Shown piece by piece: positions 1-5,559 of a stretch of 5,559 bases of DNA (position 1 is the stretch's first letter; each line of letters opens with the position of its first letter). The notes beneath the pieces were generated by a model. It made no database searches. It saw nothing but the letters and a program-made list of their open reading frames with translations, and had not been told where the DNA came from. A program made the position numbers and the translations under genes. The stretch comes from Clostridia bacterium. GTDB taxonomy: Bacteria; Bacillota_A; Clostridia; Oscillospirales; CAG-272. The stretch covers positions 1 to 5,559 of the forward strand of contig JAFTHF010000294.1 of the NCBI GenBank assembly GCA_017457545.1, in the 5' to 3' direction.

Positions 1-876
1 AATATAAATGTTTTTGTCATCATTATGTATAGAAACATCTACAGAGCTACCGTTATCCGAGAACTTAATAGCATTATCAATAAGATTTATCCATACCTGC
101 TTCAAGAGCTCCTCGTTTGCTTCAATGTAATATTCATCAAATTAAACACCAATATCAAGCTGTTTTTTCTCCCATTTGGTATCAAGGAGAAGTATGCAGG
201 ATCGAATCTGCTCAGAAAGATTAAAGCTTGAAACATTTGTAAGAATAAATTGATTTTCAACCTTCGTAAGGTTCAAAACACTTGTTGCCATATGGGAAAG
301 ACGCATCGATTCTTCTTCAATAGCATCAAGATATATTTTTCTTTCCTCATCGGAAAGATTTCCACGCTTAAGCACCTTGGCAAGACCGGTAATTGAGACA
401 ATAGGTGTCTTTACCTCGTGGGAAAAGTTATTTATGAAGTCTGTACGAAGTATTTCCGTGCTTTCAAGCTCTTCTGCAAGAGAATTAAATTTATGGGAAA
501 GCTGCCGAAAGGCTGTCATTGTTGATTCCTCTACATCCATTCGTGCGGCAAAATCACCCTCTGAAAGTCGGTCCATACTCTTAATAATTCTTTTTACGGG
601 ACGAAGAATAAGCTTACTTCCGAAAAATGAAGTAATTGAACCCAGTATAACGCTGGAAATCACCATAAAGAGAATAATATATGACGCACTCCAACCGTCG
701 TGACCGTCCTCCATGACACCTGCACCGACAAGAATATATGCAACAGATGCGGCAAGTCCAAGAGCTACAAGTAAAATTGCGAATATAACAAGGGCAAGAA
801 TAATACCGAGAGAAAAGGTAGAGCTGTCATCCTTCTTTCGCTTAAATTTGAATCCAAAGGGCTTTGGGCTTTTCAT
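1..876 (-). pseudogene. Sensor histidine kinase of a two-component system, interrupted by an in-frame TAA and cut by the window's left edge
   Basis: Membrane sensor kinase that would autophosphorylate and pass phosphate to the response regulator encoded just upstream. Visible in order: a basic N-terminus (residues 1-16), TM1 about 21-50, a very short external loop (about 51-63), TM2 about 64-88, a HAMP linker (about 89-140), and a HisKA dimerisation domain with phospho-acceptor H153 in the motif FSHEVKTP. Codon 245 (bases 144-142) is TAA. The same frame then stays open to base 1 and encodes a clear HATPase_c N box, QVWINLIDNAIKFS (about codons 260-273). The stop therefore removes the ATP-binding domain rather than marking a natural end. 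A 244-residue product could not bind ATP. The G boxes lie beyond the window. ATG 876-874 overlaps the regulator's TGA (ATGA), indicating translational coupling. The very short sensor loop suggests sensing in or near the membrane (inference). Kinase identity is very secure. Whether the stop is a real mutation or a sequence error cannot be decided here. Confidence 0.9.
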
Positions 877-1547
877 ATTTTTTTCACCGCCTTATATCCA
901 AGGCTTCGTACAGATTCAATCTGGAATTCCTCCCAGCCCTCAAATCTCTTACGTAATCTTGCTATATGTACTGTAACTGTTTCCCAGCCCGTTTCACTAT
1001 CGGCACCCCATATTTCATCCATAAGCTGAATACGGGTAAATATCTTTCCGGGGTAAGAAAGAAGCTTGTAGAGAAGTAAAAACTCCTTTTGAGGAAGCTC
1101 AACTACCTCGGCACCCTTTGAAACAGTAAAGGAATCATAGTCAAGAACCACATCACCTATCTCGATTTTTCTTTCACTGACAATTTTAGCACGGCGAAGA
1201 AGTGCCTTGATTCTTAAAAGCATTTCCTCATCATCCACAGGCTTGGTAATATAGTCGTCAGTACCAACAAGAAAGCCCATATGCTTGTCCTTGGGCAGCT
1301 GCTTTGCAGAAAGCATAAGAATAGGTAAATTATTCTGGCTTTCACGCTATGTTTTGGTAAATTCATAGCCGTCCATATTGGGCATCATTATATCAAGCAC
1401 AACAAGGTCAATATGCTCCCTGTCAAGCACGTCAAGAGCATCAAGACCGTCCTTTGCAGTATATACAGTATAGTTGGCATCCTCAAGTACAGCCTTAAGA
1501 AACAGCCTTGTGTTTTTATCGTCATCAACTACAAGAATATGGAACAC
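873..1547 (-). pseudogene. OmpR/PhoB-family response regulator interrupted by an in-frame TAG
   Basis: DNA-binding response regulator, cognate to the overlapping kinase. The 224-codon frame shows a receiver domain with acidic pocket D8-D9-D10, phospho-acceptor D52 (VVLDIMMPNMDG), switch S80 and K102-P103. A C-terminal winged-helix domain follows (about codons 128-222), with a recognition helix near TVTVHIARLRKRF. Codon 67 (bases 1349-1347) is TAG. It sits between DGYEFTKT and RESQNNLPILMLSAK, which normally form one continuous stretch, and the reading frame is unchanged across it. Translation would end at 66 residues, before the switch residue and the DNA-binding domain. An internal ATG at 1316-1314 could in principle start a 147-residue fragment with the output domain, but no good ribosome site precedes it. 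The lost residue may have been Leu (TTG to TAG), by recollection of related receivers (inference). The gene starts at GTG 1547-1545. Some clostridial relatives are annotated HssR-like, but no ligand can be assigned here. Confidence 0.9.
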
Positions 1548-1558
1548 TATATCACCTC
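1548..1558 (-). promoter_or_regulatory. Ribosome binding site that fixes a GTG start for the response regulator
   Basis: On the minus strand the sequence reads GAGGTG (1558-1553), then five bases, then GTG at 1547-1545. An in-frame TGA at 1559-1557 rules out any upstream start. The next in-frame ATG is at codon 54, past the phospho-acceptor aspartate. GTG is therefore the only start that gives a complete receiver domain. Confidence 0.75.
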
Positions 1559-1581
1559 ATTGTATATTATATTTCTATAAG

Positions 1582-1610
1582 ATTAACTGAAAATAAACAG
1601 TATTTGACAA
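1582..1610 (-). promoter_or_regulatory. Possible promoter for the two-component operon
   Basis: In the 72-bp gap after pepD, the minus strand carries TTGTCA (1610-1605, one mismatch to TTGACA), a 17-bp spacer, and GTTAAT (1587-1582, four of six matches to TATAAT). This would start a transcript near 1575 with a leader of about 28 bases. A perfect TATAAT also occurs at 1571-1566, but it has no -35 partner and lies too close to the ribosome binding site. I see no terminator hairpin in the gap, so read-through from pepD is equally possible. Confidence 0.35.
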
Positions 1611-1619
1611 TTTTCGACC

Positions 1620-3041
1620 TTAAGCCAAAAGCTCAATAAGTACGTCGTAAATAAGGTCATAGGAGTCAAGCTCCATTCTTTCCATGGGTGTATGAAGGTC
1701 AATTACGTTACAGCCTACTGCAATAGCAGAAAGCCCCTTTACAGAGCTTGTAATAATACCGCATTCAAGTCCTGCATGAATTATTGTAACATTAACATCC
1801 TTGCCACTTACCTTACGATACGCATTTTTCCAGCTTTCAATAATTTCGGCATTTGGGTCACTCTCCCAACCGGGATATTTTTCGTGGTGAAGGGTAGATG
1901 CACCCATTTCAGATGCCAAATTATCAAGCTCTGTTGTACTTTCGTTAAGTCCACTTTCAAGACTGCAACGGGAAGAGAAGCCGACAGAAATATTGTTTTC
2001 ATTTGTTCTTATTCTTGCAAGATTGCGTGAAAGCTCAGGAAGAATAGGCTCAACGCTTCTGTATCTTAAAACGCCGTTTCTTACGGAAATAAGGTCAAGA
2101 ATATGCTTTGTATCCTCATAGGAGAATGGTTTACATAAAATGTTCTTTTCAAGAGTAATTCTAAGACCCTTGTCCTCTTCAGCCTTCAAAAGCTCCATAC
2201 CGTATGTGCGGATTTCGTCAAAAACGCTATCAATTTCGAAGTCAGCAACAAAAGTAGCCTCACATTCACGTGGAATAGCGTTGTCCTTATCGCCACCGTG
2301 TAAATAAGCGACACGTATCGGTGTTTTTTTATTAATTTTATTAAGCAAAGTACCCATTAAAATGTGAGAATTAAGTCTACCCTTATCAATGTCCTCTCCT
2401 GAGTGTCCACCACACAGTCCCTCAATGCAGAGTCTGTAGCCGATTTCCTCGCCACCTCTTGATACGGGTAATGTAAATTCGGTTCTTACACCGCCACAGC
2501 AGCCGATTATGACTGTTGAATCCTCGGCAGAGTCAAGGTTAATCATTCTTGTGGCATTAATAAGACTGTAATCAAAGTTAGATGCCCCCACAAGACCGAT
2601 TTCCTCACTGGATGTAAAAAGACACTCAATAGCAGGATGAGAAATAGAGTCATCATCAAGGATAGCCATCATCATTGACACGCCAAATCCGTCGTCGCCA
2701 CCAAGTGTGGTACCGTCTGCGTGAAGAATATTTCCCTCCTGGATAAGCTTTATGGGATCCTTTGTAAAATCGTGCTCGGTACCCTTGTTCTTTTCACATA
2801 CCATATCTGTATGGGCCTGAAGAAGAATAGCTTCCTCGTTCTCACGACCCTTTGATGCAGGCTTTTTGATAAGCACATTATTATGTTGGTCCTTGTAACA
2901 GAAAAGTCCCTTTGATTTTGCAAAATTCGCTACAAAATCAGCTGCCTCAGCCTCATTGCCTGAGCCTCTGGGAATTTCAGATAATCTTTCAAAATAGTAA
3001 AGTGGGAGCTGATTTTTAACTCCTGTAATGTATTTAAGCAT
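1620..3041 (-). CDS. pepD: Aminoacyl-histidine dipeptidase (Xaa-His dipeptidase, PepD; M20 metallopeptidase)
   Basis: Cytoplasmic zinc dipeptidase of peptidase family M20 (PepD/carnosinase-like). It hydrolyses Xaa-His and other unspecific dipeptides, recycling amino acids from imported or turnover peptides. The 473-residue protein has the full family length. The metal and catalytic residues are visible: H77 and D79 (HTDM), D116 (GGDDG), E146-E147 (SSEEIGL), D170 (INLDSAED) and H450 (DLHTPMER). Up to D170 these match, at a constant offset of three, the residues recalled for characterised enterobacterial/Vibrio PepD (H80, D82, D119, E149, E150, D173). The GGHSGEDI motif (211-218) belongs to the lid domain. 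There is no signal peptide. ATG 3041-3039 is chosen because AAGGAG (3054-3049) lies seven bases upstream. The gene diverges from the GH42 gene and is followed 72 bp later by the two-component genes in the same direction. No truncation or missing key residue is seen. Substrate preference beyond dipeptides is not resolved by sequence. Confidence 0.95.
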   Translation of the reverse strand: MLKYITGVKNQLPLYYFERLSEIPRGSGNEAEAADFVANFAKSKGLFCYKDQHNNVLIKKPASKGRENEEAILLQAHTDMVCEKNKGTEHDFTKDPIKLIQEGNILHADGTTLGGDDGFGVSMMMAILDDDSISHPAIECLFTSSEEIGLVGASNFDYSLINATRMINLDSAEDSTVIIGCCGGVRTEFTLPVSRGGEEIGYRLCIEGLCGGHSGEDIDKGRLNSHILMGTLLNKINKKTPIRVAYLHGGDKDNAIPRECEATFVADFEIDSVFDEIRTYGMELLKAEEDKGLRITLEKNILCKPFSYEDTKHILDLISVRNGVLRYRSVEPILPELSRNLARIRTNENNISVGFSSRCSLESGLNESTTELDNLASEMGASTLHHEKYPGWESDPNAEIIESWKNAYRKVSGKDVNVTIIHAGLECGIITSSVKGLSAIAVGCNVIDLHTPMERMELDSYDLIYDVLIELLA

Positions 3042-3074
3042 ATCATTTCTCCTTAAACTTTTTTTATATAATAT

Positions 3075-3102
3075 ATTTTATCACTTTTAAAAAATATGTC
3101 AA
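3075..3102 (-). promoter_or_regulatory. Promoter for pepD
   Basis: On the minus strand there is a perfect TTGACA (3102-3097), a 16-bp spacer, and TAAAAT (3080-3075, one mismatch to TATAAT). The predicted start near 3068 gives a leader of about 27 bases, including the AAGGAG ribosome site. Its -35 box lies 30 bp from the -35 box of the divergent GH42 promoter. Confidence 0.65.
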
Positions 3103-3132
3103 TAGATTAGGTATTAAAAGCAAAAACACAAA

Positions 3133-3161
3133 TTGACAAAATACCATATATATGGTATTAT
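3133..3161 (+). promoter_or_regulatory. Strong sigma-A-type promoter for the GH42-GH43 operon
   Basis: Perfect -35 TTGACA (3133-3138), optimal 17-bp spacer, and -10 TATTAT (3156-3161, one mismatch). Predicted transcription start is near 3168, giving a leader of about 26 bases that holds only the AAAGGAG ribosome site (3181-3187), seven bases before the ATG. That leaves no room for a riboswitch or attenuator, so control should act at initiation. The spacer is filled by a palindrome listed separately. Confidence 0.8.
3140..3159. promoter_or_regulatory. Perfect 20-bp palindrome in the promoter spacer: candidate repressor operator
   Basis: AATACCATATATATGGTATT is a perfect inverted repeat, two 10-bp arms with no loop, running from just inside the -35 box into the first four bases of the -10 box. 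A dimeric repressor bound here would block RNA polymerase, the expected design for a sugar-inducible glycosidase operon. The arms are too AT-rich and loopless to act as a transcription terminator. No regulator gene is visible nearby, so the protein family is not assigned. Confidence 0.65.
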
Positions 3162-3194
3162 AGAAATATCAAAGCATAAAAAAGGAGAATACAT

Positions 3195-5162
3195 ATGTTT
3201 TATTTTGGCGCAGCTTATTATCCTGAACTTTGGGATAAGGCTGAAATTGACAAGGATATTAAGGTAATGAAGGAGCACGGTCTCAACTGTATGCGTGTTG
3301 GCGAATTTGCCTGGAGTACTATGGAAAAGACTGAGGGAGTGTATGATTTCAGCCTTTTCAGGTATGTTGCAGACAAGCTTTATGAAAATGGCATTTACAC
3401 AATTATGTGTACCCCCTCATGCACTCCTCCCCGTTGGTTCTTTAAAAAATATCCGGATGCTCTTCGTACCGTTGCTGTAAACAACTCAAGAGAGAAGCAG
3501 CTTCACAGAGCAAGAGTTCACACCTGCAAGTCTAATAAGGACGCAAGAAGATTAAATGCTAAAATTGCTGAGGAAATGGCTAAGGCATTTAAGGACCATC
3601 CCGGCGTTATCGGATGGCAGATAGACAACGAGCTTTTTCCGTATGATGACGGCTGCTACTGCCCCGATTGCGTTAAGGGCTTCCGTGAATTCCTTAAGAA
3701 GAAATACGGAACAATAGAGAACCTTAATAAGAGCTGGGGAACATACCGTTGGTCTCTCGACTATGAATCCTTTGATGATATTGAGCCCCCTCATACATAT
3801 CAGTGGGAAAACCCAAGCCGCTTTGTTGATTGGGGACATTTTCAGTGTGAGCTTATTTACTCCTATACAAATGAACAGGCTGAGGCTATAAGAAAGCATT
3901 CAAGTGCGCCTATCGGTACAGATATGATGACAAATAACTATCTCAGCTACCGTGATATGAATAAGACACTTGATGTTGTACAGTACAATCATTATGACAA
4001 CATAGACATTATCTACCGTAATATGTTTGTGTTTGACTTTTTACGTAAGATAAAGGACCGTCCCTTCTGGGTAACAGAAACCCTTGTTGGATGGAACGGT
4101 GGCTATTGTGCAGCTAATGATTATCACTATACAGACAGCTGCTATATGAACACAATTTCACCTATCTGTAAGGGCGGAGAAATGAACCTTTTCTGGCTTT
4201 ACCGTGCTCACCCCAACGGACACGAGCTTGGTCACGGTGCTGTTGTTAGTACATCAGGCAGACCTTATAGCGTATCCAAGGGTATAAAGCGTGTAGCTGA
4301 CCATGTTGAAAAGAGCAAGAGCTTCCTTGAGAACTCTCAGATTAAGTCAAAAATTGCTCTTACATATTCTACAACAGCAGTCAAGGACTTTAAACACGCA
4401 CCTCTTATTTCCGGCCGTCTTGACCTTAATTACAGAGAGCGTCTTATAGACACCTTCCACGCACCTCTTAAGCATTATAACGTGGACGTTATCGAAACAG
4501 ATGCTTGTCTTGATGAGTATGAGATACTTCTTTCACCTATGCTTGCAAATGCTACCGAGTGTGGCTTTAAGGAAAGAGTTACTGAGTGGATCAAGAACGG
4601 TGGAACATGGATTGTCGGTCCTCTTTCCGATATAATGACTGACCATGCATCCAAGTATATAGATGCTCCATTCTCATTCCTTGAGGAGCTTGGTGGAGTA
4701 TATACAAAATATAATATCCCATTCGATACTCAGGTTGATAAGATTATCAAGACACATTTTGTTGATAACGGTCAGGAGATAAAAACCTGTCTTAACTACG
4801 ATGCCTTTGAAACAGTTGACAGTGAGGCGCTTGCTGTTTACTCAGGCGGAGAGGACTTTGACGGACTTGCAGCTATTACAAGACGTAAGGTTGGTAAGGG
4901 ACAGATTATTATCCTCGGTACAGGCGTTGACGGCGATGCACTTCTTAAGCTTATTGACAGAGCTCCTATTGCCAAGGCATCGGAGAATATAGAGCTTATT
5001 GAAAGAAGCGGTAAGGAAAACGGTATTATCGCCCTTGAGCTTCAGAATAAGGAAGGCTATGTTGAGCTTACAAAGGAATACTACGATATATTAAACGAAA
5101 AGACTGTAAGTGGCAGAGTAACACTTAAGCCCTTTGAGGCACTTTTCTTAAAGGAAATATAA
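3195..5162 (+). CDS. GH42 beta-galactosidase
   Basis: Retaining glycoside hydrolase of family 42 that releases terminal galactose from beta-galactosides. The 655-residue length is usual. A TIM-barrel (about 1-375) begins with the typical GAAYYPELW and carries acid/base E146 (GWQIDNE) and nucleophile E295 (FWVTETLVG). Four cysteines, C111, C154, C156 and C159 (CYCPDC), match the structural zinc cluster of characterised GH42 enzymes. ExxH at E344-H347 (GHELGHGAVV) fits the substrate-binding loop. A trimerisation domain (about 387-595) and a small C-terminal beta domain (about 600-655) follow. There is no signal peptide, so the enzyme is probably cytoplasmic and acts on imported oligosaccharides. 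The stretch FWLYRAHP differs from the FQWR common in the family, pointing to a divergent subgroup; arabino- or other galacto-type substrates cannot be excluded. ATG 3195 is fixed by AAAGGAG seven bases upstream. The stop overlaps the following GH43 start, indicating translational coupling. Confidence 0.93.
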   Translation: MFYFGAAYYPELWDKAEIDKDIKVMKEHGLNCMRVGEFAWSTMEKTEGVYDFSLFRYVADKLYENGIYTIMCTPSCTPPRWFFKKYPDALRTVAVNNSREKQLHRARVHTCKSNKDARRLNAKIAEEMAKAFKDHPGVIGWQIDNELFPYDDGCYCPDCVKGFREFLKKKYGTIENLNKSWGTYRWSLDYESFDDIEPPHTYQWENPSRFVDWGHFQCELIYSYTNEQAEAIRKHSSAPIGTDMMTNNYLSYRDMNKTLDVVQYNHYDNIDIIYRNMFVFDFLRKIKDRPFWVTETLVGWNGGYCAANDYHYTDSCYMNTISPICKGGEMNLFWLYRAHPNGHELGHGAVVSTSGRPYSVSKGIKRVADHVEKSKSFLENSQIKSKIALTYSTTAVKDFKHAPLISGRLDLNYRERLIDTFHAPLKHYNVDVIETDACLDEYEILLSPMLANATECGFKERVTEWIKNGGTWIVGPLSDIMTDHASKYIDAPFSFLEELGGVYTKYNIPFDTQVDKIIKTHFVDNGQEIKTCLNYDAFETVDSEALAVYSGGEDFDGLAAITRRKVGKGQIIILGTGVDGDALLKLIDRAPIAKASENIELIERSGKENGIIALELQNKEGYVELTKEYYDILNEKTVSGRVTLKPFEALFLKEI

Positions 5163-5559
5163 TGAAATTTTGCGATATAAACATAAGAGACCCGTTTATT
5201 CTCCCGCATAACGGCAAGTACTATATGTACGGTACAAGAGGGAATAATACATGGGAGAGAAAGCCTCTTGAAACCTTAGGCTTTGATGTATATGTAAGCG
5301 ATGATCTTGAAAACTGGAGTGAGCCAAAAGAAATATTTTCATATTTTGACGGCTTTTGGGGTGATACCCAGTATTGGGCGCCGGAGGTACACGAATACAA
5401 GGGCAAATTCTACCTTTTTGCCAGCTTTAAAGGGGAGGGATATCACAGAGGCACAGCAATTCTTGAATGTGGCACTCCCGACGGACGCTTCAGAGAGCAT
5501 TCCGATAAGGCTGTAACTCCCCGTGACTGGGAATGCCTTGACGGTACATTTTATGTTGA
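5162..5559 (+). CDS. GH43-family glycosidase, N-terminal part (runs off the right edge)
   Basis: The first 132 codons of a five-bladed beta-propeller glycosidase resembling family 43 (arabinofuranosidases, xylosidases, arabinanases, exo-galactanases). Visible motifs are RDPFIL with the likely catalytic base D10, KYYMYGT (blade I), QYWAPEVHEYKGKFYLF (about 70-86, the classic GH43 blade II signature), and CLDGTFYV, in which D127 may be the pKa-modulating aspartate. The general-acid glutamate would lie beyond the window. The start ATG (5162-5164) shares one base with the GH42 stop (TAATG). AAGGA (5151-5155), inside the end of the GH42 gene, lies six bases upstream, so translation is probably coupled. 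There is no signal peptide, so a cytoplasmic location is inferred. Pairing with GH42 suggests joint trimming of galactose- and arabinose- or xylose-containing plant oligosaccharides. The exact substrate and GH43 subfamily are not determined. Confidence 0.87.
   Translation, partial: MKFCDINIRDPFILPHNGKYYMYGTRGNNTWERKPLETLGFDVYVSDDLENWSEPKEIFSYFDGFWGDTQYWAPEVHEYKGKFYLFASFKGEGYHRGTAILECGTPDGRFREHSDKAVTPRDWECLDGTFYV

Noticed and set aside
25..231. 68-codon plus-strand open frame at the left edge
   Set aside because: It lies opposite the kinase N-box region, whose minus-strand translation is strongly conserved.
377..976. Two plus-strand open frames (377-703 and 713-976) opposite the kinase and the end of the regulator
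   Set aside because: They are antisense shadows of a clearly recognisable kinase and regulator, with no family resemblance.
873..1316. A separate 147-residue winged-helix protein starting at the internal ATG 1316
   Set aside because: It begins inside the receiver domain just before the switch residue, has no good ribosome binding site, and is better explained as the downstream part of the TAG-split regulator. Reinitiation is not excluded.
1..1547. Alternative genetic code with stop reassignment
   Set aside because: Both TAA and TAG would have to be sense codons, yet pepD and GH42 end in TAA at normal family lengths and have no internal stops.
1692..2030. 112-codon plus-strand open frame within pepD
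   Set aside because: Antisense to conserved PepD sequence; the translation resembles no known protein.
3042..3194. Riboswitch or small RNA in the intergenic region
   Set aside because: The predicted leaders on both sides are only about 26-27 bases, and the region is AT-rich without a stable stem apart from the operator-like palindrome.
3552..3899. 115-codon minus-strand open frame within GH42
   Set aside because: Antisense to the GH42 catalytic domain, including the acid/base motif and zinc cysteines; a shadow.
5301..5516. 71-codon plus-strand frame in the right-hand 250 bases
   Set aside because: The overlapping GH43 frame starting at 5162 carries the WAPEV and RDP signatures and a proper ribosome site; this other frame is a shadow.

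Overview
The window looks like a chromosomal segment from a low-GC Gram-positive bacterium, probably an anaerobic gut-type clostridium (Oscillospiraceae/Lachnospiraceae-like). The basis is the moderately AT-rich sequence, strong AAGGAG-type ribosome binding sites, TTGACA/TATAAT-type promoters in very AT-rich spacers, and the protein families present. The taxon is an inference; no rRNA or marker gene is present.

Layout: two oppositely oriented blocks diverge from a 153-bp intergenic region (3042-3194). The minus-strand block runs leftward: an intact aminoacyl-histidine dipeptidase of the M20/PepD family (3041-1620), then after 72 bp an OmpR-type response regulator (1547-873), which overlaps by 4 bp (ATGA) a membrane sensor histidine kinase (876 to beyond base 1). 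The plus-strand block runs rightward: an intact GH42 beta-galactosidase (3195-5162) overlapping by 1 bp (TAATG) a GH43 glycosidase that is cut by the window's right edge.

The most striking observation is that both genes of the two-component system are interrupted by a single in-frame stop codon, with no frameshift and with well-conserved family sequence on both sides. The response regulator has TAG at 1349-1347, in the receiver domain. The kinase has TAA at 144-142, just before its ATP-binding N box. This looks like recent, paired decay of a signalling module. Sequencing error or nonsense suppression are alternatives.

The second notable feature is a perfect 20-bp palindrome (3140-3159) filling the spacer of a near-consensus promoter in front of the GH42 gene. 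It is a good candidate operator for a dimeric repressor of the GH42-GH43 operon. Both glycosidases lack a signal peptide, so they probably act in the cytoplasm on imported galactose- and arabinose- or xylose-containing oligosaccharides. PepD would recycle dipeptides. I see no mobile element, CRISPR array, tRNA or rRNA, and nothing that clearly qualifies as a new type of system.
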